A stretch of DNA of 10,355 bases from Bacteroidales bacterium UBA5342 (GTDB lineage Bacteria; Bacteroidota; Bacteroidia; Bacteroidales; UBA5342): contig DHQI01000082.1 of the NCBI GenBank assembly GCA_002408065.1, positions 764 to 11,118 of the forward strand. Direction: 5' to 3'. Below are positions 1 through 9,134 of the stretch, piece after piece. The position numbers and the translations under genes were made by a program. Each line of letters starts with the position of its first letter. Position 1 is the first letter of the stretch. The notes under the pieces were generated by a model that saw only the letters and a list, made by a program, of their open reading frames with translations, did not search any database and was not told the DNA's origin.

Positions 1-2442
1 ATTTTGGTAACCACCAAAAAAGGTTTAGATGGCAAAGCCAAGATTAGTGCTAATGTCAATTATGCTGTACAAAACACTACCCGTCAGCTGGAACCTATGA
101 ATGCTATTGATTATATGACTACCCGCAATAGTGTGGTAGAGATGTATAATGACCTTACTGGACAAAGCACGCCTGTACCCTATGGCCCGGAAATTTTTAA
201 GCGTTATGCCGATAATGTGTTGCCTGAGTATTATGTGGATCGTAATTTTCAGGAAGAATTCATCAAAAAGAATGTGCCAATGGCCAAGGCTAATGTCAAC
301 ATTCGTGGTGGTAACGATCGAACCAAGTATTTCGCCAGTGTGGGGTATCTGATGCAAAAAGGTCCTTTTAAAACTGAAAACTGGGATGAATACAACTATG
401 ATAATGAAGAACGCCTCAACCGCTTTACTTATCGTGCCAACATTGATATGCAAATCACCAAAAGCCTGAAAGGTTGGTTAAACCTCTCTGGTAGTTTGCA
501 AGATAAAAATGATCCGATGATATATCAGAATAATACGTCATCCTATTATTATTTGCTGATGGCTAACCTGATTGATGTACCAGCGATATCGTACCCTGAC
601 CTGACGCCTACCGGTGAGGTGATGGCGGCAAGCGGTGCTACACGTGCAGCTTATGGTATGCTCAACCGTTCGGGCTATCGTATTACGACCAAAAACAACC
701 TGAATACGACCATAGGTCTTCAGCAAAAGTTAGATAAAATTACCAAAGGTCTTTCTTTGAAAGCTCAGATTTCTTATGACTCTAATGTGAGCCATTTGCG
801 TGGTTTTGGCCGTACCTATCAGACCTACAACAGCCAGGTGATAGAAAGCGAAGATGGCCCCGAAGTATTATATACTGTAGGAGAAAATGAGGATTCCGAC
901 CTTTCTAAAATTTTAAGTCAAAGCTTTACCAATAAATTTAACCTTGAAGTATCGGCCAATTACCGCCGTAAGTTTGCCAAAAGACACGATGTAACAGGTC
1001 TTATATTGTACAAGCAAAACCAGAGAGTGGTAAACGCTGCTGTGCCTTACAATTATGTGGGTTTGGTAGGACGTGCAACTTATGGTTTTGACAACAAATA
1101 TTTGGCAGAGTTTAACTTCGGCATGAACGGGTCGGAGCAATTTGCCGAAGGACAGCGCTTTGGATTCTTTCCCTCAGCATCTTTAGGATGGGTGCTCAGT
1201 GAAGAAAATGCCGTAAAAAATATATCGACTATTGATTTTCTGAAGATACGCACCTCTTTCGGGCAGGTAGGTAACGACAAAATATCCGGCTCACGTTTCC
1301 TTTATATGGACGATTGGACACAAGGAAGCGGTAGTGGCACCTGGCTCAACGGACTTGCTAAAATATCCGGTTTGCCTACTTATGTATATGAAAAAACAAT
1401 GCCTAACCCTAATGTGACCTGGGAGGTAGCTAATAAGTTTAATGTGGGTATCGAAAGCCGTATCTTCAAAGTATTTCAGGCCGATTTTGATATCTTTTAT
1501 GAAAAGCGTACTTCTATCCTGATTGATGAGTCACCTATTCCTACCTTTATGTTTGGGCAAAATAATTTACCGGCTACCAACGATGGGGTAATGACCAACC
1601 GTGGTTTTGAAGCTACTTTAAGTTATACCAAAAATTTCACAAAAGACCTTTATTTAGGATCTCGCTTTAGCATGTCGTTTGCGCGTAACCGTATCGAAAA
1701 CTTTAATGAAACACCAACGGATGATAGTTACGCTTATTCTTATAAAACAGAAGGCTTTAGTTCGCGTATGCAATGGGGTTATGACTGCTTGGGCTATTTC
1801 GAAGACCAATCTGAGATAGATGGCTGGGCCGACCAAACCGGATTGGCTGCTTTGGTAGCTCCCGGCGACCTGAAATACCGCGATGCCAATGAGGACGGTG
1901 TCATCGATGTAAAGGACTACGTGCCTATGGATCATCCTACCGTACCTGAATTTAACTATTCTCTAACCCTTTTTGGTGCTTACAAAGGTTTTGATTTTAA
2001 TGTTTTATTAAACGCAGTACACAACTATTCTTATGATATACGCGGCCGGGGTATCGACGACTGGGGTGGCAATGCTTATGGTGGTATCAAAAACTACTTT
2101 AATCACCACGCCGATGCCTGGACACCTGAAAAACAAGCTAACGGCGATGATTTTTGGTATCCGCGCATGTACCCTGACGGCATATCGGTCAGTAAACAAC
2201 CGAGCGATTTCTGGATACTAGATACTTGGTTTGCCCGTGTTAAGAATGTAGAATTAGGTTATACGTTCTCAAAGGAAACATTGAAAAGAATTGGATTGAA
2301 CAACTTAAGGTTATTTGTTACAGGTTCTAACCTGGCTATGATCGATAACTTGCCGGTAAAAACACTTGACCCGGAAACCAATGACTCTCTTAGTCACCCG
2401 ATTTATGCCACTTATAACTTTGGTATTAATGTTACATTTTAA
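1..2442 (+). CDS. SusC/RagA-family TonB-dependent outer-membrane receptor, 5'-truncated by window edge
   Basis: This is the C-terminal 813 residues of a SusC-like receptor, a 22-stranded outer-membrane barrel that imports a ligand delivered by its SusD lid using TonB/ExbBD energy. The frame is already open at base 1 and reads ILVTTKKG, the conserved end of the plug domain, so the signal peptide, any N-terminal domain and most of the plug lie upstream. The TTG at base 4 is not a start. The barrel follows, with typical signatures: NIRGGNDRTKYFASVGY near visible residues 99-115, GSEQFAEGQRFGFFPSASLGW near 377-397, and a calcium-loop-like D-A-N-E-D-G-V-I-D at visible residues 628-636 after PGDLKY. 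The protein ends in Phe (GINVTF), the usual C-terminal aromatic signal for barrel assembly. Its SusD partner starts 29 bp downstream. Family assignment is firm. The substrate is unknown; no enzyme is adjacent to suggest one. Confidence 0.96.
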   Translation: MLVTTKKGLDGKAKISANVNYAVQNTTRQLEPMNAIDYMTTRNSVVEMYNDLTGQSTPVPYGPEIFKRYADNVLPEYYVDRNFQEEFIKKNVPMAKANVNIRGGNDRTKYFASVGYLMQKGPFKTENWDEYNYDNEERLNRFTYRANIDMQITKSLKGWLNLSGSLQDKNDPMIYQNNTSSYYYLLMANLIDVPAISYPDLTPTGEVMAASGATRAAYGMLNRSGYRITTKNNLNTTIGLQQKLDKITKGLSLKAQISYDSNVSHLRGFGRTYQTYNSQVIESEDGPEVLYTVGENEDSDLSKILSQSFTNKFNLEVSANYRRKFAKRHDVTGLILYKQNQRVVNAAVPYNYVGLVGRATYGFDNKYLAEFNFGMNGSEQFAEGQRFGFFPSASLGWVLSEENAVKNISTIDFLKIRTSFGQVGNDKISGSRFLYMDDWTQGSGSGTWLNGLAKISGLPTYVYEKTMPNPNVTWEVANKFNVGIESRIFKVFQADFDIFYEKRTSILIDESPIPTFMFGQNNLPATNDGVMTNRGFEATLSYTKNFTKDLYLGSRFSMSFARNRIENFNETPTDDSYAYSYKTEGFSSRMQWGYDCLGYFEDQSEIDGWADQTGLAALVAPGDLKYRDANEDGVIDVKDYVPMDHPTVPEFNYSLTLFGAYKGFDFNVLLNAVHNYSYDIRGRGIDDWGGNAYGGIKNYFNHHADAWTPEKQANGDDFWYPRMYPDGISVSKQPSDFWILDTWFARVKNVELGYTFSKETLKRIGLNNLRLFVTGSNLAMIDNLPVKTLDPETNDSLSHPIYATYNFGINVTF

Positions 2443-2471
2443 GCAAGACTAACCTTATTACAACTACAATT

Positions 2472-4343
2472 ATGAATAAATATAAAAAACATCTGTTATT
2501 CACGTTAAAAACCTTTTTGGCCATAGCATTGATCTCCCTTTCGGCTTGCGAACAGGTTTTTGACGATGCCTTGGACAAAGCGGCCGATTCACGCGAATCT
2601 CTTGAGGGAGTATTGAGTGATGCCGGAAAAGTACGTGGATTGCTTTCACCTTGTTATGCAGGCATTCCAAAACACCGTTGTGACATTTATTTCTGGACTA
2701 CTTTTGAGAGTCTGACTGATAATGCTTTCGACGATCAGGAACAAAGCCTTGGATTATGGAAAAACGGCGTGCTGTCTCCCTCGCAATCTTGTATATATGC
2801 TAGTATGAATACAGGAAACTCCGTTGTTGCTTACGGTTCAGGAGGTAGCTATTGGGGACGTTATTGGGCAGCCATCAGGGCTTGTAATATCCTGATAAAA
2901 AATATGCCGAATGTAACAGCTCCCCTGAGTGATTTGCCCCAGGACGAACGTGACCTTATGGTGGACGAAGCTAAAATACTCAGAGCTTACTTTCATTTTC
3001 AAATAATAGCAATGTACGGTCCGGTACCTTTTATGGACGAAGCTTATGGCGTTGATTTCGATGGATGGAGCACAATGGAGCGCCCTACCTACGATGAGAT
3101 AGCGACAACCATAGCCGACGAGCTACAAGCGGTAATAGACCGGGGCATCGTGCCTTTAAAACGCGATCCGGAATCGACAAATGATAAATACCGGGTACCC
3201 TTGGCCTTTGCTTATGGGATAAAATCAAGATTATTGCTTTATAATGCCAGTCCTCTTAACAACCCTACAGGTGATGTGGCTAAATATGAAAAAGCGTATA
3301 AGGCAGCAGAACAGTTTCTGGATTTGGGGGCTTACTCATTAGAAGCCTTTGAAGATACTAAGAGTCAGCTTTACAATGCCAAGATGTCGGATGATGTAGA
3401 AGCTACGGAGATAATATGGCGTAGCAACGATGGACTAAAAACCCTGAGTAATATTGGGGGAATGAATTTGTCGGCCACTGTACCTCAGAGAAGTGCCAGT
3501 GCCAACTTTAAAGCAGGCGAAACTCCAACACAGGAGATTGTAGACTGTTATGAACTAAAATCAGGTGAGCTTATCATTGAAAACTACGATGCCTCGCACG
3601 CCAATCCTACTTTTACAGCTGAAGCTTTAGCGGCCGGTTACAACGATATAGACTCGCCATACGTTAATCGCGATGCGCGTTTCTATCGTGACATTCTTTA
3701 CAACGGAAGCTATTTTGGCGAATCGTATGATATGGGTAGTATTTATGTATACACTTACCCTAACTGCCCCGGTACAGGTAACAACTATATGGCTGAAAAG
3801 CTGGACCGTAAACAAACCTTTACCGGTTATTACTACGGCAAAGACCGTGACCCGCTTTATTATGGATCAGGGAAAGGTAATTTACGTGTGCAAATGCATT
3901 CGGTGCGTATGCGCTATGCCGAGATTTACCTTAACTATGCTGAAGCTCTTTGTGGTGCCAACCTCCTGAACGAAGCTTGCGATGCACTGGATATGACACG
4001 CCTGAGAGCACTGCAACCATCTATAGAAAATGTTCCTGGTTTTCAACTAAACAAAGATTGGTTGATGAAGCGTATCCAAAACGAGCGCCGTGTGGAATTG
4101 GTGCTCGAAGATCACCGTTTCTTCGATGTGCGCCGTTGGGACATTATCAGCACACAAAACAATAATGCTGTGAGTGGAATGCTGGTAGAACCTGTAGAAG
4201 GTGAGGCAGATCAGTACAAGCACACCCGTTATCAATTGCCATTTACCTGGGCTTGTCATAACGAGAAATACAAAGTACTGCCTATTCCTTTAGCCGATCA
4301 GAAAAAAATGCCGATGATGCTACAGCCTGAAGCCTGGCGCTAG
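2472..4343 (+). CDS. SusD/RagB-family nutrient-binding outer-membrane lipoprotein (partner of the first SusC)
   Basis: This 623-residue SusD-like lipoprotein is the surface lid and ligand-binding partner of the receptor encoded just upstream. The ATG at 2472 is supported by an immediate lipoprotein signal peptide: a lysine-rich start, a hydrophobic stretch and the lipobox LSAC with Cys26. It is followed by EQVFDD, acidic residues consistent with surface export in Bacteroidota. Family hallmarks are visible: FHFQIIAMYGPVPF in the N-terminal TPR-like part, LLLYNASPLNNP, VNRDARFYRDILYNG, RYAEIYLNYAEAL near residues 480-492, and NERRVEL followed by HRFFDVRRW near residues 537-556. The C-terminus ends QPEAWR where many SusD proteins end QNPGW or QNPGY. 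Length is at the upper end of normal. No Shine-Dalgarno sequence is seen, as is usual in this phylum. The second SusC starts 39 bp after the stop, so co-transcription with both pairs is likely. The ligand is unknown. Confidence 0.96.
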   Translation: MNKYKKHLLFTLKTFLAIALISLSACEQVFDDALDKAADSRESLEGVLSDAGKVRGLLSPCYAGIPKHRCDIYFWTTFESLTDNAFDDQEQSLGLWKNGVLSPSQSCIYASMNTGNSVVAYGSGGSYWGRYWAAIRACNILIKNMPNVTAPLSDLPQDERDLMVDEAKILRAYFHFQIIAMYGPVPFMDEAYGVDFDGWSTMERPTYDEIATTIADELQAVIDRGIVPLKRDPESTNDKYRVPLAFAYGIKSRLLLYNASPLNNPTGDVAKYEKAYKAAEQFLDLGAYSLEAFEDTKSQLYNAKMSDDVEATEIIWRSNDGLKTLSNIGGMNLSATVPQRSASANFKAGETPTQEIVDCYELKSGELIIENYDASHANPTFTAEALAAGYNDIDSPYVNRDARFYRDILYNGSYFGESYDMGSIYVYTYPNCPGTGNNYMAEKLDRKQTFTGYYYGKDRDPLYYGSGKGNLRVQMHSVRMRYAEIYLNYAEALCGANLLNEACDALDMTRLRALQPSIENVPGFQLNKDWLMKRIQNERRVELVLEDHRFFDVRRWDIISTQNNNAVSGMLVEPVEGEADQYKHTRYQLPFTWACHNEKYKVLPIPLADQKKMPMMLQPEAWR

Positions 4344-4382
4344 TGCTATTTATATTTTGTTCAACAATTTTAACCTAACACA

Positions 4383-7274
4383 ATGACTTATAAATTCAAA
4401 TATATTTTAATGGCGCTTTGCTTTTTGTCGCTTAGTTCTCAGGCAAAGGACATTTATACTGCTGCAGTTCAGGGTGAAGAGGCTATCCTCAGTGAGTTAA
4501 TGGCCAAGGCAGCACCAGAAAAAAAGTTGGTGAATGTAGCCTATGGTCAGCAAAATGAGGATGCCTTATCTATTTCCAGCTTTACGATCAGTGGTGAGGA
4601 ACTGCTGAAAAGCCGTTCGTCTAACTTACTTATTGCCCTGCAAGGTCGTTTGCCCGGACTTAACATATTACAAGTAGACGGTGAACCTGGTAAGGAATCT
4701 TTTAATACTAACGTACGTGGCTACGATTCTTACACCCGTAACAGTGTGCTTTTCCTGGTTGATGGTATAGAACGTATACCTAACGGTATTGATCCTTACG
4801 AGGTAGAATCGGTCACTGTACTGAAAGATGCCGCTGCTACTGCGATGTATGGTATGCGTGGTTCGGGAGGTGTGGTGCTTATAACTACCCGCCGCGGTGT
4901 AGCTGGCAAATCAAGCATTGATATTTCTGTAGATCATTCCTTGCAAGCCCCTACTATGTTGCCTGATTTTGTGTCGGCTTACGATTACGCTTTGTTGTAT
5001 AACCAACGGGTGCTTAACGATGGCACAGGAACACCTTTTACCGAAGATGAAAAAGAGCATTACCGCACAGGCGATATGCAGGAGTTTTACCCTACCCGCG
5101 ATTATGTGGACGACTTTATGAAAGATTTTTCACAAATGACCCAGGCAAATATCAACTTCACCGGAGGTACTGATATGATGCAGTTTTTCACGTCTATTGG
5201 TGTTCAGCATCAGGGTGGTTTGTTTGAGACCGAACCCTTTGGTGATTATACCTACGATGCCGAGAGTAAAAGTACCCGTATCAACTTCCGTACTAATATG
5301 GATATGGACATTAATGATAAGCTAAAAGCCTGGGTTTATATTGGTGGTTTTCTGGAAAATGCTAACGGCCCTTATGTGACCAGCAGCCTTAGTATGACGG
5401 ACGTTATTAATAAACTGTATAACACCCCAAACGGAGCTTTTAACGATCTGACACCGGAAGGGGAAGTTATGGTCAATCGTACCAAACTGACTTATCAACC
5501 TAAAGCATCGGTATATGGAATGCTTAACCGGACAGGTTCTGCTACTGAAACGGAGACCCGTATTGGTAACAACTTTGGTTTGCGTCAGGACTTAAGCATG
5601 TGGACCGAAGGATTGTCGGCATCGGCTCAAATTGCTTTTGATGTGTACAGCAACAAGGTGCAGTCGCGCTATCGCAAATACGAGGCCTGGGAAACGGTAG
5701 CCATAGGCGACTCTTTAGCTTATGGTGTAGTAGATGGTACTAGTAACACCAACCTGAGCAGTTCGGCCACAAAATTCTTCAATTACATGTATAACGTCAG
5801 AGCTTCCCTTGACTATCAGCGTACTTTTGGTTCACACTATGTAAGCGCTACTGTGATGGGCGAACGTCAGATGGAACAGCAACAAGCCTACCTGCCAACC
5901 AACTATATAGGATTGGGTGCCCGTGCCAATTATGCTTATAACAAGCGTTATTTACTGGAGCTTAATATGGCATATCAAGGTTCCGAACAGTTTGCGGAAG
6001 ACAATCGTTTTGGCCTTTTCCCCTCAGTATCTGGTGCGTGGTTAGCCAGCAACGAAAATTTCCTGAAAGATAATGACATTGTGAGTTTCTTGAAACTTAG
6101 AGCTTCTGTAGGAAAAGTAGGTAATATGCCTTTCCCTTACGGCAAAGACAATCAGTACCCCTATTTAACCACTTGGACGACTAATGCGGTAGAAGATCAA
6201 ATTGGTAATACAGACTTTTCCTGGGAAGAAAGCACCAGAACTAATATCGGGATTGATGCCGAGTTTCTTAATGCGCTGAACCTTTCTGTCGATGTTTTCA
6301 AAAATGAAAATGATGGTTTATTACCAGTGAAAAAAGTAAATGATGTATTTGTGCCGGATATTGCCACCATACCAAGCGGTTTTTCTGGTTTACCTTCGGC
6401 TACCTTGCCTCATGCTAACTTGGGATATGGCAGTAATAGAGGTTTTGAAGCTTACTTGGCTTATCACAAAACTTTTAATTCGGGTTTGTCAGTTTTACTC
6501 AGCGGTAATATTTCTTACAGTAAAAACCTGACAGACTATATGGCCGAAATGCCTTACGAAACCGAAGGCATTGATGCTTATGCTTACGCTTACCGCAAAC
6601 AGGGACAACCTATTTCACAGTCTTGGGGCTATGTGTCCGACGGCTTATTCAATGACCAGAATGATATTAATAACTGGGCCACATATAATACCAGTGACTT
6701 AGGAACTACGCCTAAGCCAGGGGATATACGCTACAAGGATCTGACCAACGATGGCGTAGTGGATAAAAAAGATATGGCACCACTGGGAGTACTTAACAAA
6801 CCCAACTATTATTATGGTTTCAATGCACAAGTATCCTATAAGAATTTCGATTTAGGTATTTGGTTCTCCGGAGTGGGCGACCGCTTAGTAAGAATGCAAG
6901 GCATTGGTCGTGTAAGTAGCGAGGACAACTTTACCGAATATATGAAAAATGCCTGGACGGCTGACAATCCCGAATCAGATTTGTATCCCCGATTAGATGG
7001 AGTAAGTAGCAGTTGTAATTACAAATACAGTGATTTTTGGGTTGAAAATGGTGCCTTTCTGCGCTTGCGTAATGCCGAATTAGGTTATACCTTGCCTGAA
7101 TCCATCAGTGACCGTTTGAAACTGGGAACTACCCGTATTTATGTAAATGCACTCAACCCATTAGTGTGGCACAAATTACCAACGGATGATTTTGACCCGG
7201 AAACGGCCAATAGTACTAATACCAATTATCCGATAATGAAAGCCATTAATCTTGGGGTAAGTCTAAAATTCTAA
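4383..7274 (+). CDS. SusC/RagA-family TonB-dependent receptor without N-terminal CarboxypepD_reg-like domain
   Basis: This is a complete 963-residue SusC-like receptor. The ATG at 4383 leads directly into a signal peptide with probable cleavage after SQA (residue 21). Only about 27 residues (22-48) separate this from LVNVAYGQQ, where SusC plugs normally begin, so the Ig-like carboxypeptidase-regulatory domain of most SusC proteins is absent. LVNVAYG may serve as the TonB-box region; this is inferred from position. Plug motifs follow: ALQGRLPGLNI (85-95), NVRG (110-113), FLVDGIER (124-131), VESVTVLKDAAATAMYG (141-157) and VVLITTRRG (164-172). The barrel includes GSEQFAEDNRFGLFPSVSGAW, a calcium-loop-like D-L-T-N-D-G-V-V-D at 786-794, and a C-terminal Phe (GVSLKF). 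It aligns by motif with the upstream SusC along the whole barrel (both have LTP-GEVM and YGMLNR, and both end with ELGYT and DPET), so the two are paralogues. Substrate unknown. Confidence 0.96.
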   Translation: MTYKFKYILMALCFLSLSSQAKDIYTAAVQGEEAILSELMAKAAPEKKLVNVAYGQQNEDALSISSFTISGEELLKSRSSNLLIALQGRLPGLNILQVDGEPGKESFNTNVRGYDSYTRNSVLFLVDGIERIPNGIDPYEVESVTVLKDAAATAMYGMRGSGGVVLITTRRGVAGKSSIDISVDHSLQAPTMLPDFVSAYDYALLYNQRVLNDGTGTPFTEDEKEHYRTGDMQEFYPTRDYVDDFMKDFSQMTQANINFTGGTDMMQFFTSIGVQHQGGLFETEPFGDYTYDAESKSTRINFRTNMDMDINDKLKAWVYIGGFLENANGPYVTSSLSMTDVINKLYNTPNGAFNDLTPEGEVMVNRTKLTYQPKASVYGMLNRTGSATETETRIGNNFGLRQDLSMWTEGLSASAQIAFDVYSNKVQSRYRKYEAWETVAIGDSLAYGVVDGTSNTNLSSSATKFFNYMYNVRASLDYQRTFGSHYVSATVMGERQMEQQQAYLPTNYIGLGARANYAYNKRYLLELNMAYQGSEQFAEDNRFGLFPSVSGAWLASNENFLKDNDIVSFLKLRASVGKVGNMPFPYGKDNQYPYLTTWTTNAVEDQIGNTDFSWEESTRTNIGIDAEFLNALNLSVDVFKNENDGLLPVKKVNDVFVPDIATIPSGFSGLPSATLPHANLGYGSNRGFEAYLAYHKTFNSGLSVLLSGNISYSKNLTDYMAEMPYETEGIDAYAYAYRKQGQPISQSWGYVSDGLFNDQNDINNWATYNTSDLGTTPKPGDIRYKDLTNDGVVDKKDMAPLGVLNKPNYYYGFNAQVSYKNFDLGIWFSGVGDRLVRMQGIGRVSSEDNFTEYMKNAWTADNPESDLYPRLDGVSSSCNYKYSDFWVENGAFLRLRNAELGYTLPESISDRLKLGTTRIYVNALNPLVWHKLPTDDFDPETANSTNTNYPIMKAINLGVSLKF

Positions 7275-7309
7275 TTTAAGCTATTCAATCACTGATAAAT
7301 ATATAGACA

Positions 7310-9097
7310 ATGAATTATTTATATAAACACCAAAACATTCTTGCATTGCTAGTTTCTCTTTTGCTGTTGGGGGCTTGTACCGATGTGTTGGACGAAACTC
7401 CTTCGGACAAAGTGAGTATTGATCGTATTATTACCAAAGGAACAATCGCAAACTTTAGAACCAACTCATACGTAGCAGTGCCTAAAAGCTTTACGCAATA
7501 CAGTGCCAGCTGTTTGCTCGAAAGTTATTCGGATGATGCGTTTAAAGCAGGTAATACCAGCAATAACTATAAATGGCATGATGGACAGTTAAGCATTACC
7601 AGCACATTTATGGGTAGTAGTGTGTGGAATAGCTGTTGGAAAGGCATCCGCCGCTGCAATCTGGCTATGGATTACCTGCCACAATCTAAAGCGCCGGAAG
7701 ATGTGGTTTCGGCTAAAAATATTGAGCGTTATACCGAAGAGGTGAAGTTGCTACGTGCTTGGTACCATTTTATTTTAATTAAAAATTTTGGCGCCTTACC
7801 TTTTGTTGAGGAAGCCTATAGCCCGGGATTCGAAGGTTGGAATGAGATTACCCGACCTTCTTATGAGGCTATTTCTACACGTATAGCTGAAGAATGTGAT
7901 GAAGTAATTGCCAATAATGTTTTGGATTACCGCTGGCAAGTTGCTGATGAAAATGCCTATGTTAACAAAGCGATGGCTTTTGCCTTGAAATCACGTGTCT
8001 TGCTTTACAACGCCAGCCCGCTAAACAATCCTGATAATGATAGGACTAAATGGCAGGAAGCCAGAGATGCAGCTCAGCAATGTGTCGACAGTATAGTACC
8101 GGAATACAGCTTGCTTCCTATAGAGGATTACAGCTTGCTGTTTAATGGTAGTTATACCACCGAAAACAGTGAGATCATATACCGTTCGTCCAGTAATGGT
8201 TCGTCGACTACCAACAGTAGCAACGGCGTTGACTTATACCTTTATGGTTCTACCGGTCGTAGTTCTAACTGTGGGGCGGTGCCTAGTCAGGAATTGGTCG
8301 ATTGTTTTGAGCTAAAAGATGGCAGTCTGCCGGTGAGCCAATATGATAATGCAGATCATACTGCTGTTACATTAAATGCAGCCTATTCCGAAAATGCCGG
8401 CGATGATCCTTATGCCGGTCGCGATGCCCGTTTTTACCATTCTATTGTGTACAATGGATGCGATTACGGACAAATGAAGAACAAAACAGATACAGTCATT
8501 GTGTACACCTATGAAGGCAATACGGCTTCGGGGTTCAATGAAGATCCGCTGTCGCAAATAGATGCCTATAAGCGCCGTAGTTGTACCGGATATTATACCC
8601 GCAAATACCGATCAGCAGCCTACTGGGGAGCTACTTCGGGCGATATTAACAACCATAAAGTCTTCTTCCGTCTGGCGGAGATTTACCTTAACCTGGCCGA
8701 AGCAGAATGCGAATTAAATAATTTACCACAGGCTATTGCTGCCCTTGATGTGATACGTACCCGCGCCGGACAACCCAACATTGAAAATGTACCGGGTTTC
8801 CAAAACACTCAGGATTATTTGCGTCAGCGCATCCGCAACGAGCGCCGCGTGGAGCTTTGTTTCGAAGAACACCGTTTTTACGATCAGCGCCGTTGGGAGA
8901 TTTTAGAAGAAACCAACGGTGTAATGACAGGAATGAAAGTAACTACTGCTGGTGGCGACAACGGTCCTTTTTCTTACGAACGTGTGAAAATTGAGGTGCC
9001 AAGAGTAGCTAATACAAATAAATACCTGGTGTTGCCTATTGCTTTCGAAGAGGCACGTAAAATGACCGGCTTAGGACAACCCGAGGCCTGGCAGTAA
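7310..9097 (+). CDS. SusD/RagB-family nutrient-binding outer-membrane lipoprotein (partner of the second SusC)
   Basis: This 595-residue SusD-like lipoprotein is the presumed lid of the receptor that ends 35 bp upstream. The ATG at 7310 is followed by a hydrophobic signal peptide and lipobox LGAC (Cys23), then TDVLDETP, a classic SusD mature N-terminus. Family motifs in order are WYHFILIKNFGALPFVEEAY, LLYNASPLNNP, GRDARFYHSIVYNG, AEIYLNLAEAE (456-466), RTRAGQPNIENVPGFQ, and NERRVEL with HRFYDQRRW (from residue 510). It ends in QPEAWQ, almost the same ending as the first SusD. Many motif stretches match the first SusD closely, including LLYNASPLNNP and IENVPGFQ, which indicates that the pair arose by cassette duplication. 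The ligand-facing middle regions differ much more. The stop is followed by a repeat and hairpin that may end or attenuate the operon. Function as a SusD is firm; ligand unknown. Confidence 0.96.
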   Translation: MNYLYKHQNILALLVSLLLLGACTDVLDETPSDKVSIDRIITKGTIANFRTNSYVAVPKSFTQYSASCLLESYSDDAFKAGNTSNNYKWHDGQLSITSTFMGSSVWNSCWKGIRRCNLAMDYLPQSKAPEDVVSAKNIERYTEEVKLLRAWYHFILIKNFGALPFVEEAYSPGFEGWNEITRPSYEAISTRIAEECDEVIANNVLDYRWQVADENAYVNKAMAFALKSRVLLYNASPLNNPDNDRTKWQEARDAAQQCVDSIVPEYSLLPIEDYSLLFNGSYTTENSEIIYRSSSNGSSTTNSSNGVDLYLYGSTGRSSNCGAVPSQELVDCFELKDGSLPVSQYDNADHTAVTLNAAYSENAGDDPYAGRDARFYHSIVYNGCDYGQMKNKTDTVIVYTYEGNTASGFNEDPLSQIDAYKRRSCTGYYTRKYRSAAYWGATSGDINNHKVFFRLAEIYLNLAEAECELNNLPQAIAALDVIRTRAGQPNIENVPGFQNTQDYLRQRIRNERRVELCFEEHRFYDQRRWEILEETNGVMTGMKVTTAGGDNGPFSYERVKIEVPRVANTNKYLVLPIAFEEARKMTGLGQPEAWQ

Positions 9098-9108
9098 AAA
9101 AATCTTCG

Positions 9109-9128
9109 AATTTCAAATTTCAAATTTC
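9109..9128. repeat. Short AT-rich tandem repeat, period 7
   Basis: Nearly three perfect head-to-tail copies of AATTTCA occupy these 20 bases, just after the stop of the second SusD and just before the hairpin. AT-rich TTTCAAA runs of this kind are common between genes in Bacteroidota. No function can be assigned; its small size could make it a site of slippage. Confidence 0.75.
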
Positions 9129-9134
9129 CATTTT

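Noticed and set aside
4..6. TTG as a start codon for the first SusC
   Set aside because: The preceding codon ATT is in frame and the translation ILVTTKKG is the interior of the plug domain, so the true start is upstream of the window.
25..453. Open frame of 142 codons on the - strand (and several shorter - strand frames at 538-2199, 3627-3815, 4047-4259 and 8372-8557)
   Set aside because: They lie antisense inside strongly supported SusC/SusD genes, show no recognisable domain or signal, and their composition is what the opposite strand of a coding region gives.
4351..4359. TATATTTTG before the second SusC as a Bacteroidota -7 promoter element (TAnnTTTG)
   Set aside because: The spacing between TA and TTTG is off by one base, no -33 TTTG is seen at the right distance upstream, and the gap is only 39 bp inside an apparent operon.
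1..9097. Calling the locus a polysaccharide utilisation locus
   Set aside because: SusCD pairs also import peptides and other oligomers, and no carbohydrate-active enzyme, SusE/F or PUL regulator is present in the window.
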